Assembly (NCBI GenBank): GCA_036872755.1
Contig: JAVHNS010000021.1
Span: forward strand, 1 to 64,000
DNA from: Orbilia blumenaviensis
Lineage: Eukaryota; Ascomycota; Orbiliomycetes; Orbiliales; Orbiliaceae
Reading direction: 5' to 3'
DNA length: 64,000 nt
Shown: piece after piece, positions 19,989-32,277 of the stretch
How positions within the stretch are numbered: the first letter of the stretch is position 1
Layout of the letters: each line of letters begins with the position of its first letter
The notes under the pieces: model-generated
Databases searched by the model: none
Told to the model about the DNA's origin: nothing
What the model saw: only the letters and a program-made list of their open reading frames with translations
Position numbers and translations under genes: made by a program

Positions 19989-22309
19989 CAAGTATTTTCA
20001 TACTTGTCTAGACTATATCTTCAATTATAATAATTTTTAATATCATAACTATAGTCATTTTTGTTTAAAATTTTCAATATATTTTTCTAATGATATATTA
20101 TCAGATTCATCACGAATATAATAAGATCATTCTATGATTTTATCTCTATTTTCTTTATTAATTTTGTATCCATTAGATAAAAGTTTCAATATTTTACAAC
20201 TATAATATATTTTATTATATTTCAATAGTGGTAAACTTAGTTCGGAAATTAAATCTATGTCCACATTTTTTTGTGAACAATCAACTCAATCTAGTGATTC
20301 TTTATTTACCATTTTTGGTAAAATTATCGAAGATAAAACAGGTTTAGATCCCACTTTATAAAGATTACAATTACTACCTATTGGGTAAATACTTCCTGTA
20401 TCATTGAAAAAAGATTTTATTTCTTCTAAAAGCTCCAAATTATATTTATCTTGAACAATAGTAAAAGAATAACCTACATAAAATTTAGTCTCTTCAATTT
20501 TATCTTGATTATCGTGCTGAACTTTTATTTCTTCTAATGATTGAGTTTCCGAACTTACACGATTTAAATTTTTGGTTTCTGAAGGTTTAACAAAGTATAT
20601 TGAGATGTTTCCATCTCCATCAAATAAACCATGAATAAATTCTAAAGTTAATTTATTTTGTTTAAGTTTAAAATCATCAATACTTTTTTTTAATTCGCTA
20701 ATATCAATCCCTTCAGGTTGTTCATTATTAATAACATACTTTTGTTCATCAGGAGTTAAGTATTTAATTTTATTTCCTAATTTTCCTAAAGGATTCAAGT
20801 GACTTGCTATCACTATCAAACTTAATAACATTTTTCTGTTATTTCAATGTGCCCTAGTAGACATAATTGTCGCGATATATTTAAATTTTAAAAAACTTTC
20901 GAATTTATCCCCTCTTAATTGATGTTTCATAAAAAATGGTATAACAACATTTAATAAGTCACTTTGTTTAGTTACTTGATATCTTATTGTTTTATCACTT
21001 TTATTAAAGTAATAATTACCTATACCTCCAAAATATTTTTGTATTTCTAGTATTAGATCTTTATACTTTTCATGTTGTACTATCGTAAAAACTAACGAGA
21101 TATTAAAATATCGTTTTGATTTTTTTGTTCTGCTTGTTAATACTGCTGAGAAAGAACCGTCTGCCTGAACAAAACCTGCTATGTATTCGCCACTGATTTT
21201 TTTTATTAAAAAGTTTTTTTTCATGATTTATATTTTATTAAATAGGTCCACTAGGCTGGACAAACCACGGAATTAATCCGTCCCAAGGGCAAGAATTATT
21301 TTACTGGATAAAAAATTAATAGATTAAATACCAGAAACCGCCTGTAAATATTAAAAAAATAATAATTTAATTAATCAAACAAGTAAAAAAACTCCCATCT
21401 AACTCCATGCGTAAACCTGTAATCTTAACTAATTATAAACCTAAATATTTCGATTTAAAATTACAATTCTTTAGTACTCTTTTCAAGTATAGTTATGAAA
21501 TATTATAAACTAGTAATTATTTATAAATAAATTTTTTAAAAGCGATATAGATCAGTGATTTGTTACGATTTCTTTAAAATATGGCTGATTTAAAGCCTAA
21601 TTCCTGATTGTATTAACTAGTAAAATTTTTAAAAACCGATTGTACTGTTTCAAGGTATATTGTCTAAAAGATGCTCGTTCGAATAAAGCCACTTGCCGTC
21701 GGTAGAGCCAATAAATTCCACACTCTTTAATAATCCTATTTTTACAATAAAACAAACTATATCGGTTGTCGGTCGGCCGTTACCCGCGTTTTCTCGTCCC
21801 TCACCTCAGAATTTTGTTTAATCCCCGGATAATACATAAATATTAAATTCGGCAAAGAAAATATTAATCACTATTCTATATTTGTTTCATGAAAGCTGTA
21901 AAGCCCAATCTAACAAATTAGTGCGATTTGTAGATAATAATTATTATCAAAAAATTTTATTGAATAGGGTATTAACCCTTATTATTTACACAAAAATATA
22001 TCTTGTAAATTTTGTTGTAAATATATCTTAATTAAAAATTGAAAACAAAGATATTAAATTATTATAATGCTGACGGTTTTACCTATAGTTTTTTTTTACT
22101 ATAAGTCCAATATTAAAATATTGAGTCGTTACGGGGAGTCTTTAAATAAAAAATTATTTTTAACTTTCCCACGGTATTAGCATCATTTGAAAAATTTCAA
22201 ACCTTAGCCTTCACCGTATTCTGTCAGTGTTTCATTCGTACTCTTAATTATATAGAGACGATTTTTATAAAAAAAACATAACTCACGTTATGAAGGGGCT
22301 AAATACTTT
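19989..22309 (-). mobile_element. Group I intron in rnl, before the CGTCGTGAGACAG site
   Basis: The upstream exon ends GAGCTGGGTT (22310) and the downstream exon resumes before ACGTCGTGAGACAG (from about 19988), a well-known LSU insertion area. GAAGATATAGTCT, the S element, lies just inside the 3' end. The first kilobase (22309-21240) is a long 5' domain with G+C-rich segments (21690-21800). The 3' limit is set by the rule of a terminal G and is uncertain by a few bases. Confidence 0.8.
20049..21224 (-). CDS. LAGLIDADG homing endonuclease, intact
   Basis: 391 residues from the ATG at 21224 to a TAG at 20051-20049, open when TGA is Trp. First motif at residues 14-22 reads IAGFVQADGSF; the second near residue 220 reads IHGLFDGDGNISIYF. 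Both carry the acidic residue that binds the catalytic metal. A Glu/Lys-rich insertion follows the second motif (VSSETQSLEEIKVQHDNQ), longer than usual. The ORF starts just after a core-like segment (CCGTGGTTTGTCCAGCC) and ends just before the S element. Expected to cut intron-less rnl; it shows no defect and may be active. Confidence 0.9.
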
Positions 22310-22395
22310 AACCCAGCTCGTGTAGCTTTTTAAACGACGAACAGTCGTACCCTTCAAACTTACTGCGTTCCTGAGGATAAGCTAAGCCGACATCG

Positions 22396-23646
22396 CTTAA
22401 TTTAGCTTATCCATATATTTATTATTTGTTACATCATAAGCTTAAACTTATGATGAGAAAATTTTTCTTCCATCTATTACAAGATGGTTCAGATTATATC
22501 TTCACCCAGTATCAAAGAGTAATTGATAGTTACTCTGGGTGTAGGCGTGTAATCGTTGAGGGGTTATTTTTTATTAACTTCCCTGCTGATTGTCCAATTA
22601 TTATTTATTACATTTTACATTAATATAAAACAGATTTAATAATAATTTAGGATATTCCAGCATATAGCCTATTTCTAATTTTATATTACTATAAAACCTC
22701 CCCGATGTCACATTTATATTATATTATTAACACACAAAAAAATTTGCTTTTTAACCCTCTCACTTTCCCTATTACCATAAAAGCAAATTTGAGAACATTT
22801 AGTTATTATTTAAAAAATAAAATTTAAAGTATATAACTAACTCCGAATTCTATACCAAAGAATCCGGATGCAATTGCAAGCAATGATTGCTATCTTCAAC
22901 AATTTAATTGTTTTGCTAAAGATGAATCTTATATAACATAGATTGATGAAAATAATCAACGACCAAAGGTTGTAAAATATGTAATGATTTTCCTGAAATG
23001 TAAATACGGAAGTAACCTTTGTTAGGATTTTTATTGTGAATAGTACATTTTAATTTATACTTATTTTCTAAGACAGATTTTAACAATTGTACATCATCAT
23101 AAGTATAATTATCAGTACACAATGTCACACCTCCATTTTTTACATGCTGCCCATCATCTTGTAGTCAAAAAGCTAAAACTCCAGGAGTTAATAATTCTTC
23201 TATACAAGGTGGAACAATTTTTACATATTTTGTACTATCTTTTTGTTTTTTTAAAAATAAATTAGCAAAAGGAAAAAAAGTAGTACTAGCCTTTGTTCTA
23301 AAATTATAAGAAAAATTTTTTTTATCATAACGTTTATCAAAAGAAATACGTTCCCCAATTTGAGGTTGAGTAGCATATTCTTTCATAATATTAAAAAGAT
23401 AAAGTAAATATTCTTTATTAGGTAAGCCTTGATCAAATCCTATGGAAGCATTTCCATTAGGATTCATATTAAATGTAGCATCACCTAACCCACAACCTAT
23501 TATAAGATCTTTATGCAGTTGCGATAAAGCCAAAGTTTTTACCAAATGAGACCAGTTATTGTGACAATTCATATTTATTTGTATCTAGACTATAATTAAT
23601 GTGTGTGTAAAAGTAAATAATATTTATAATATTTTTGTGTTTTACA
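22396..23646 (-). mobile_element. Group I intron in rnl, between GGCACCT and CGATGTCGG
   Basis: 1251 nt. The exon ends GGCACCT and resumes CGATGTCGG, near E. coli 23S position 2500 (inferred). The core is textbook: ATATGCTGGAATATCC (P), AATCAGCAGGGAAG (Q), CTCAACGATTACACGCC (R), GAAGATATAATCTGAACC (S), with terminal G at 22396. The ORF lies 5' of the core. Confidence 0.9.
22916..23572 (-). CDS. LAGLIDADG endonuclease, single-chain two-motif type
   Basis: 218 residues, ATG at 23572, TAG at 22918-22916, one TGA as Trp. Motif 1 IIGCGLGDATF and motif 2 LAFWLQDDGQHVKNGG belong to the subfamily with LGDG/DDG signatures (LAGLIDADG_2 type). GVTLCTDNYTYDDVQLL and YISGKSLHILQPLVVDYF are its usual C-terminal blocks. 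Length fits the family and the frame is open throughout. It lies 5' of its intron core. Confidence 0.9.
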
Positions 23647-24964
23647 AGGTGCCAAACTGCGCTCCCAATGTGTACTCTCAAGCGCAATCAGCCTGTTATC
23701 CCTAGCGTAACTTTATTCTATAATACGGAACCAGTCCTTTGTGCATTCCGCGATCGTATGCCCCGCTTACGCGACTGATAGACGCGTGGGTCAGACAGTT
23801 AAGCAAGATTATGCCATTAAACTTGACAAGTAATTATCAAAATCACTATTCACAATATTGAAATATTGGATTTTAGCAACTTTAAATACATATTACATAT
23901 TCTAATTATCATACAATTCATTCTAGACAGAACGAGTCCGCAGAAGATTAGAAAATGTGAATTTTATTTATTACACCTATCCTCGATATAGTTAAAATCT
24001 TACTTGCTTTAAAATTAAATTTTACTTTAAATAAAAAGATAGTGATTAAATAAATATAGAGATAAGTAATATATCTTATCCTCTTATATATAAATTCATC
24101 TTAAAAATCGGTCAATCGCCATAGGCAATCGGCTAAATATTAAATTTATATAAAATTTATATATTAAATAAAGACTCAAAAGAAAAAAAATATATAATTT
24201 TTTTCTCCAAATTTTTCGGAATTAGGATATACCCAGCTACTCTTTATGGGATCTGTGCCCCGCATAAACTGCCACCTAGCCGTTGTTCTCATTTCTTATT
24301 ACCTTTGTGAAAAATCAACTTTTATGTATTTGTGAAAATATCACACTACCCTGTAGTTTATAGAATTTACAGCTAAAATAATTAACTTAAATTCTCAGGC
24401 AATAATAGTTATTATATCACTTTATACTACTATTGAATAATTAATACTGGTTGATAAGTAGAATAAGTCATTTTATTTCATTCAAAATAAAGTGGAGGAC
24501 AATGTAGTCCCCAGCAATGTGATAGACTCAAAAAGGTGTTTCAATTACGTTTAACCAACTACCTTATCCCTACGGTTGGTCCGATCACACGCAATGACTA
24601 GAAACAGTAAAGCTGCATAGGGTCTTCTCGTCTATCTAGAGGTATACAGTATCTGCCAATTCTGATTAAAAAAATGGTTAAACCCATTGTGAGAGTTATT
24701 TCTGCTTTTAAACATACTTATCCTGCCTCTCTACGTTATTACACGTTCAGAATTCGACTGTACATTAGTCAATTATATTCAAATTTTCCTTTGTGAACCA
24801 GTCTGTCGCGATATATACAACTATCGACGGTCTTTAACTAGGATGTCATTAACCGTTTTCAACTTTCTTTTCTATAGCGATAAATCTGTTAAGTTGTATC
24901 TTTTCATCAGATTTTTTCTTTAATGTTTTTATATAACATGTTATATAAAATACTAAACTTTAAT

Positions 24965-27307
24965 TTAATTATAATATATTTTAATTCGTTTAATTTTATA
25001 ATTTTTCATTAATACAGTATATTCTGAATTAACTTCAAATTCAACATCTAAATATTTACTTAATGTTTTAATATTAACACCTACGATATCTGCAGATTCA
25101 GATACAGTTTGTGTTTTTAATATTTCACCTTTAGGAGTTATTATTTTGTATATACAACTATCATGTTGATAAATTATTTTTTTTGAGTCTATATCTCTAA
25201 GACGCCCGTCTCATAAATGTTCTACTAACGGAAGAGCATTTTTTAGAATATCTCTTTCATTTTTAGTTAATTTTTCTGCGGGGATACTACCAGAATAAGT
25301 AGATAATCGGTCGGCGGCGTTGCCGCCGAATGGGTCGATTCCTTCGGAGTCGGCCCTCGATAATCTAAGACTATTCATCCCAGATTTAATTAATTTAATT
25401 TGCTCTAAGCCTTTTTCTGTTAAATGATCATTAGTCTTAATTATTTCAGCAACTTTGCAGAAGTCTGAAAAATCTAAGGATTTTACACCTTGTGGTGAAT
25501 ACTCCTTAAAAAACGGAATAATTTTTTCATTTATATCCGCAAATTTCATTACAAGAAAATCACCAGCTAATTTATTTGGTCTTAGTTTATATGAACCGCA
25601 ATTTAAATATTTAACTATTTTATTCATTAAATCAATATCACGTACGTGTTGAGTGATTTGAAATTTTAAATTTATTCCAAAACCTGTTTTATGAGTTAAA
25701 GATTTGTGTATCTGAACCATAAAACTTCCCTCACCTCCAGTAAAACCTGCTAATCAATTTGGATCTTTTATTTCTTGATCTAAAACTAAAGATCTCGAAA
25801 CAGGAATAGTATTAGGAAAAGCTTTTTTTAAATTATCTGTAAGACTATTATTCATTGAAGCTCTGATATTAACAATTTTCTGTACTCCTTCAGAAGTTAG
25901 ATGATCTTTTTGTTTAACTAATTCATACGCTTGTTTAAACAAAATATAATCAGCAAATTTTTGTGTAATTAAAGGATATTTATCAAAATGATCTATAATT
26001 ACAGCTAATTCTTTTATAGAAGTTATTCGAAATTCAATTAAATCATTTTCTTTATTACTAATAATACCAATTTCACCAAATGATCTTTGAATTAATTTTA
26101 GTAAGGGTTCATCCTTTTGATGTAAACCTATTAGATATCTAAGTTCAATTAATCAACCAGTCGAATATTTCTTATTTTGGCTAATTCGTATATTAAAACT
26201 AGATTCTGCGTCGGAAAACCCTGTTATGTAATAAGGATTTAATACATAGTTATTTATTTCATCGCTTTGCGTTGAATTTAAAGTTTTTTTTGCACGTTGA
26301 TCCATAATTCGTGATAATTTTAAAATTAATGATTTTACTGGATCTTTTTTATGTGCTCCATTATAAACTGTATTACATATTAATTTGAAATCATTAAAAT
26401 CTTGAGCTTTTTTACTTAAAAAAGTCAATTTATCAAGAAAAGATATTAAATAATTATGTAATATCCGGATATCCTTAATAATTAATAAAACACTACCTTT
26501 ACTATTATTTCTAGCTTTTTGAATATTTATTCCTATATTCGATGAATTATTTAATTTTCAAATTGAATTTTCATCAAAACCTAAGTTTTCTATTAAAAAT
26601 TCTTTAATTTTCACAATCACAGGTAATTGATGTTCTGTTAAAACAATAGAAAAAGCAGGTACTAAGTTGCTTCTTCATAAATTAAATGAACCTTCACCTT
26701 CAATTAAGCCTAATAATCAGTAAGCTGTTATTTTTATATGATTAGCAGGTAGATCAAAGTTAGTTCGATTAGAATTCATATCATTTTTTAATTTTATTAA
26801 TTTATCTATTAATTGTTCTGTTAATACTCCATTTCTATTATGGTATAGGTTAAAAGCTTCTTTAAAATTTAAATAATCTAAATATTTAGTAGTATTTAAA
26901 TTATAATTATCAAAAATATTAATTAATTTTATTATACCTTCTTTATCTGAAACAATAAATTTACATTCTTTATCTGTTTCATAAATATAACCTATATCTA
27001 ATAACTTTTGTATATAGACTAAAACAATTTTATCGTCTTTATGAAGTCCAATAGTAAATCTAAAATTAAATTTATTTATATTATCGTTTTCAACGTAACT
27101 AGGTACAATACTAAAATTTGACTCCCCATCAGAAAACCCTACGAATCATCAATAAAAATTATGTAAATTTGTTTTATTTTTCATTATTGCAATATCTTTA
27201 AGAGAAACCAAAGAAGCAAACGCCCTAACTTGTACAAAACCTCGAGTTATTAAGAAAAGCTTATTTAAGCTTTGATATTTTTTATTAAAAATGTTTGTGA
27301 CTTTCAT
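24965..27307 (-). CDS. Tandem double LAGLIDADG endonuclease, 780 residues
   Basis: One uninterrupted table-4 frame from the ATG at 27307 to a TAA at 24967-24965. It holds four LAGLIDADG motifs: WFVGFSDGESNF (about residue 52), LLGLIEGEGSF (about 187), YITGFSDAESSF (about 375) and WLAGFTGGEGSF (about 512). Normal enzymes have two. Each pair comes with its usual linkers (GVLTEQLIDKLIKLKNDMN; HLTSEGVQKIVNIRASMN; HLTEKGLEQIKLIKSGMN). The C-terminus adds a NUMOD1-like helix-turn-helix (SADIVGVNIKTLSKYL). A G+C-rich insert at about 25309-25362 is read in frame as SRADSEGIDPFGGNAADR. Two full endonucleases appear fused head to tail. Confidence 0.9.
25309..25362. repeat. G+C cluster inserted in frame in an endonuclease gene
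   Basis: About 54 bases with GGCGGCGTTGCCGCC as an inverted repeat and GATTCCTTCGGAGTC as another, inside an A+T-rich ORF. It adds whole codons and keeps the frame, between the last LAGLIDADG domain and the C-terminal helix-turn-helix. Confidence 0.8.
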
Positions 27308-29971
27308 TAATTAGTTAAAAATGTATTAGACATTAAGGCTGTAAAATTTCCTCTTGACTTCAAACGTTTTCTATTAAACACGACAGATCCCGTGGTCTTT
27401 TCACCGCGGGAAACCTTCTATATTATCGATTTCCAGATATGGTCTTAAATGTTTTCAGATACCTATAGTGAAATTCTTAGTTTACGATGTTCGAGCCGAA
27501 TTTCCCAGTTAAAGACTAATCTTTAACCCCATCACCACTCTTAGAAGCACACAATATGATGGCATTCTGTTTTTTCCATAATAATTATTCTTTTCGATTA
27601 GTTTTTATTCAATATTTATAGTTACATAGCTAAAGCTAATACACCTTAGCGCCGATCCCTTGAATAAAAAAGCTCGATTTATCAAAGGGGGGTGTCAGCC
27701 CACTAGGATAAACTCTGGATTCGAACCAGATTACGCCACTTGTTTTATTCATCAGTTAAAGCGTCTAATTGATATATTAAAATGGCACCAAGAAATTGTG
27801 GAAAATTATTAACTACCGCCAAGAAATCCAAAAAAAATTTGGTTTAACGGAATTAAATATATAAGTTTAGTTATAACTATAGAGTTGGATTTACACCAAC
27901 GCAGCAAATAAATACTGCAATTCCAATTTCACTGAGCCAATCTTCGAGACAGCTGTTGTATCGTTACATCATTCATGCGAGACCATATTTAGTGGCCAAG
28001 GTATTTTGCTACCTTAGGACCCTCATAGATAAGGCCGCCATTAACCGGGGTATCCTTCAAAACCAGACCGACATTTATAATAAATGCAGCCCAGAAACTC
28101 CGTTAACCAGCCGGCATCGGGCAGACATCACACTCTATACTTAGACTTTCATCTTAATGCAGCGTGCTTTGTTTTAATTAAACAGTCGGACAACACGATT
28201 CTATGCTTCCTTATCCAAACCGATATTAAACGGGGGATCGGCACTCCTTCTCCCTAAGTTACGGTAGTTAGTTTGCCGAGTTCCTTAAAGATTGTTCACT
28301 CAAGCGCCTTCGTATTCTCTACTAGCTTACCTCTTGGTACTTAGGTACGGTTTTATTCTCGTAAAGTTCATAATAGCTTTACGTTGTTTATTGTTTTTCC
28401 AGAACACTTATACACCCTTATAAGGTTGTTACAATAATCACAAGATTTTTCTCATCGTTTAAACCTTTAGGTCAATTAACTTAGAGGCCGTTACTTATAT
28501 AATACCATAAGCTTAAGGCGAGGTAAAAAAAATTTTTTTTATCCTTTTTCGTTACTCATGTCAGCATTCTCACTTGGGTTAATCTTTTTTTTATTCTTAA
28601 AAAGAATAATTGAATATTATCACCCAACGTTCCGCTACCCCATAATTAAATTAGATAGACCATCTCTTAATTTGGATACCAATTGTAATTATGGACAAGG
28701 TGTCGGTATATTGTTTAGATCCGATAAATTTTAGATGTCTCTATCCACCGGAGGTCTTCCGGTGTTGAATCAGTGCTCTATTACGAGGTCTTTAAAAAAT
28801 GGCCGCCACTAAGCCCATTACCTGATCGAATAAGATAAAAACTCTCTTTATTTCACTTGACAATAATTTTGGAACCTTATATTTACACTTGTTCTGGGCT
28901 GTTTCCCTTTTGACATACAACCTTAGCATACTATGTCTGTTATTTTTACATTCATCACTGCCATTCCGAGACCTATTACTTAACGATAAAATCTTCACGA
29001 TTCCCCGATATAATTGAAAAATATCTCCTCGACTAGCCATGTAAGATCAAGTTCTGTACCTGCATGATGTTAGTTAAAATTACGTACTTAGATACGTTTC
29101 GCGGAAAACCAGCTATCCCTAGTCAGTTTTATCTTTCACCAAGCTTACCACAATTCATCGGATATTTATGCAACAATAACCCGTTCGAGCTTTTGTGACT
29201 CTGATCATGGTAAGATCACTAGGTTTCGGGTCTAATTTTAGATACTTATCACTATTGTATTGACCGATTTATCTAGGCAGTTATTGCTCGCATCTAATAT
29301 TAACTTGCTGACCCATTATGCAAAAGGTACGCTTTTAATGTTATTTAAATTTTCTTCTCAAGCTGCTTATAAAACTACTAATTTTTCAATTCCCTCACGG
29401 TACTCTACGCTATCGCTCAATATATCATATTTAGCCTTAGAGGAAGGTTCCCCTTTACTTATTCAAACAAGTCTTAACCCATTCTACTTATTAATTTTTA
29501 TTTCTACCATACTATGGTTTTAGTTTACATAGGTTTTTATATTTATAAAACTTTTATTTACTTAATATTATATATTAACTTTAAAAATTTTCCTAAAAAT
29601 TTTTAATAATATTTAATGTTTTTATATTACCCGATTATACCTAAACCCTCCCATATGTATTGGAAGGCTTCTCTATTTTCATTCTCACTAATCATAGAAT
29701 CTCTTTTGATTTCTTTTCCTAAAGTTATTAAGATATTTCAATTTACTTCGTTTATTACTGAATTTCTCTTAGAGTTCATGTATAAACTAGTTTTACACTG
29801 AGGTTTTTATACAAATTAAAATTTCTCTCTTTGATATATTGCAATGATTCCCTAATAGTTTCTTTCTATATTTTCTATATTTTAGAAAAATGAAGTAAAA
29901 CAATATATTCTATATCGTTAAGACACTTTTAATTATAATTCATTTAAATTTTTTTTATTTTATTTTGGTAT

Positions 29972-30044
29972 TCGGATTATTATGGCTCGAACATAAGAAT
30001 TCCTCAACCCAAATGAGGCGCCTTTCCAACCTGGCTCTAATCCG
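29972..30044 (-). tRNA. trnP: tRNA-Pro(TGG)
   Basis: Stem CCTCA/TGAGG with loop TTTGGGT gives TGG. CGGATTA pairs with TAATCCG. It lies directly upstream of rnl. Confidence 0.9.
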
Positions 30045-30058
30045 TTTATTAATTTTAA

Positions 30059-30147
30059 CAGAGAATATCCGATTTGAACGGATGTGACTAAATATAGCCA
30101 AATAAGACTCAAGCTTATCACCATAAACCGGGCTCGGTCAATTCTCT
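30059..30147 (-). tRNA. trnS: tRNA-Ser(TGA)
   Basis: Acceptor AGAGAAT/ATTCTCT. Stem ATAAG/CTTAT with loop CTTGAGT gives TGA. Long variable arm; T loop GTTCAAATC. Confidence 0.9.
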
Positions 30148-30169
30148 TATTAAATTTTTCCTATCCAAT

Positions 30170-30540
30170 TTATAACTTTGTGTTATTGAAGGCTAAGATG
30201 TAATTTTATTTTAATAAAAATAAACTTTAAATTCTTTCAGCCTACTTTTAGGACTATGATTAATATAAATGGTTAACCATATAAATAGATATTGGCTTAT
30301 AATATTACTAATTGATTGTCTGATAGGATTTAAATGACTCGACTGAAAAATTAGTTAAATTTTATTGATAACTAACTTACATTTGATTTTGCTACCATAC
30401 CAACTTTAGTCGGAGTTACCAGCATACTACATTATCCTCCATTTTCGGATAAACTCATTATAGTCCATTTCTAAAGGGCCGGTCATTATAGAAAAGTCTT
30501 CACTTACAAGGTTCAAACTTTTCTTGATTGGCCCAAAATA
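30170..30540. other. Unassigned segment with a strong hairpin
   Basis: Between trnS and trnI. Around 30475-30535, GGGCC-GTCA...AGAAAAG and CTTTTCT...TGA-TGGCCC form a long stem. Composition is above the local G+C level. It could be a small structured RNA; no family was recognised, and RNase P RNA signatures were not found. 30541-30828 is plain A/T. Confidence 0.35.
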
Positions 30541-30828
30541 TTCAAAACAACACTTTATAACTTTTTATAAATATTTTAATTTCATTATTTTAAAATTCCT
30601 ATATTAAATTTTTTAATTTAATTTTTATTTAAACAATACAAAATTTTTAATATATTTATTATATAAATAAATATAAATTTTATATAATAAATTTTTATAT
30701 AAAAAATTTTTAATAACCGTTAAAAGACAAAATTTATATCAACCTTAAATTATTCTAAATTTATTATTTATTCAATTTACGTAAAAAGTTAAATATTTAT
30801 TTTAATTATAATTTAAAATATCATTAAA

Positions 30829-30899
30829 TGATTCTTTCAAGATTCGAACTTGAATTGTATTCTTATCAAAAATATACTTTACCGTTAAGTTAAAGAACC
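30829..30899 (-). tRNA. trnI: tRNA-Ile(GAT)
   Basis: Acceptor GGTTCTT/AAGAATC. Stem TATTT/GAATA with loop TTGATAA gives GAT. T arm CAAGTTCGAATCTTG. Confidence 0.88.
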
Positions 30900-31530
30900 C
30901 ATAATAAATTTTTATTAAAGGAAATTTAAAATATAACTTTACTTTTCACCTAATCAAAATAAAAAAAAATTTTTTTATTTTTTGATTTAAACAAAGAAGT
31001 TAACTATTAAGTAGGGTTGCCAGCCATCTTTTTTTCATAGATGATTTTTATTTAAGAAGACACCTTTCAACGAATACAGCCCTCCACTAAACTAGTTCAT
31101 TTCAAGATTATGCTTATCCTCTCTCCACCAATTGAAAAATCCTGGTTGCAATTTTATTTCCAAATTAATTATAATGAGAGTTACTCCAAAGCAAGATTAC
31201 CACATGGACATCATTTTTAAGGTTTTATTAGTTTCAGTGTTATTGATATTGTCTACAATATTCAAATATTTAATAATCTTACATTTAATTTTACGTCTTT
31301 TGCTCATTTACATTAACTATTTATTTTTTTTTAGAGTATACGACCAGTTTATATTATAATCTTAGATTGATTCAATGCATGATAAAGACTAGTATGGGCT
31401 TTAAATCTTATTTTGAAGAACCACTATGTGTCTTAAATTATTAACTTATTAACAGTATGATATTTTCCTTTTTAATTTAGTTTCGCTCAATATTGTTTCA
31501 ACAATTCAAAGAGTTTGTTTAGTCCTTACT
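30900..31530. other. Segment 3' of the group II element
   Basis: A minus-strand stretch at 31000-31150 (GGTGGAGAGAGGATAAGC, GGAGGGCTGTATTCG) looks structured but was not identified. A hydrophobic plus-strand ORF at 31132-31359 has no recognised similarity. No exon matching a known gene is visible after the group II intron end. Confidence 0.35.
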
Positions 31531-31539
31531 AATAATTGG

Positions 31540-32277
31540 TCGGGTCTGAATTTTTTAGGTTCAGATAACCAGAACGCTCCCACCGAACCGTACGTGCACC
31601 TTTCAATGCATACGACTCTCCCCCCCCCCTACATGGTGGATCACAGATCTTATTACCGTCCCCCCATAGACGGGGATCTCTCCAAGCGATCCCAAATTTG
31701 ATTATTTCAAGTCTTTTGGTAATTTAGGTCATCCTATTTACTCTTGTTGAGTATACGGCTCACTTTTAGGATCAGTTAGAATTAACTCGGTTTTAACAAA
31801 GTGAGTATCGGCTTCGATCATTACATTATAAAATTCAGAAGTTGTTAAAGATGTCGACATTCGACGAGAATGATATCTAGGAAAAAAATTAGATAAGTGT
31901 CTCGCCAATAAATGCGACATGATATCCTTCCACTGAAAGTTGAATAAGAAGATTTACGTTCCCTCGTGTTGGGCGCGGGTTTACTACTTTCTCAATTTAT
32001 TTATATTTTTATGATTAGTCATCGAAAGGGCGTTCATGAACCCCCCCCCCTGATAGGTTGAAATTGACCATGTTACCTATTAACTTGCAAAGTTTGTTCG
32101 GTTCGACTACAATACCGTCACTTTGCTTTACCAACATGCTACACTCCCCATAGCTTTCGCATCGGGTAAGTTGGTTGTTTTATATCATCTTCCTAAAATG
32201 ATAGTCATTAAATCCTAATTTATGAAATATAGATTTTTAATCCAATTAACAGGCTTGAAATATCCAAGATGGCGCAC
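31540..32277 (-). mobile_element. Group II intron remnant without recognisable exons
   Basis: Domain V is unmistakable on the minus strand at 31611-31572: GAGTCGTATGCATTG, a GAAA loop, then GTGCACGTACGGTTC. It is followed by a hairpin that can serve as domain VI. The 5' consensus GTGCGCC is at 32277-32271. A second ATGCGCC lies nearby at about 32470 in a similar context, suggesting a duplicated boundary. The element is only about 740 nt and has no reverse transcriptase. A 60-residue ORF (31920-31738) sits inside and is unrecognised. It lies between trnW and trnI, not inside a known gene. Confidence 0.7.

Larger units (their letters stand above)
24653..27911 (-). mobile_element. Large group I intron in rnl domain V stem
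   Basis: 3259 nt. The exon strand ends TTGCAGTAT at 27912 and resumes ATACTGTATACC at 24652; the two exon ends pair, so the insertion sits in the loop of the stem just before GACGAGAAGACCC. The intron ends in G. A 600-nt structured 5' part (27911-27310) includes a stem that mimics a tRNA T arm (CTGGTTCGAATCCAG near 27730). A 3' part (24890-24653) contains GTTAAAGACCGTCGATAG and CGACAGACTGGTTC, the likely P7 strands. The core is less standard than in the other two rnl introns. Confidence 0.75.
19600..29950 (-). rRNA. rnl: Large subunit ribosomal RNA, split by three group I introns
   Basis: Conserved LSU segments appear in order on the minus strand. Near 29740: TTTAGGAAAAGAAATCAA (domain I). 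29100: GGGATAGCTGGTTTTCC. 28280: AGGAACTCGGCAAACTAA. 27990: GGTCCTAAGGTAGCAAAAT. 24625: GACGAGAAGACCCTATG. 23700: GGGATAACAGGCTGATTG. 22390: GATGTCGGCTTAGC. 19975: CGTCGTGAGACAGTATGG. 19900: TGTACGAAAGGAACTGG. 19650: AGAACTGAAAGCATATAAG. Introns interrupt at 27911-24653, 23646-22396 and about 22309-19989. Ends are approximate; the 5' end follows trnP closely. rps3, often found in an rnl intron of filamentous ascomycetes, was not seen. Confidence 0.93.

Noticed and set aside
27690..27760. A tRNA inside the large rnl intron
   Set aside because: Only a T-arm-like stem with TTCGAA is present; no acceptor, D arm or anticodon loop fits.
29260..29801. Plus-strand ORFs across the 5' part of rnl
   Set aside because: They are antisense to conserved rRNA segments such as TTTAGGAAAAGAAATCAA.
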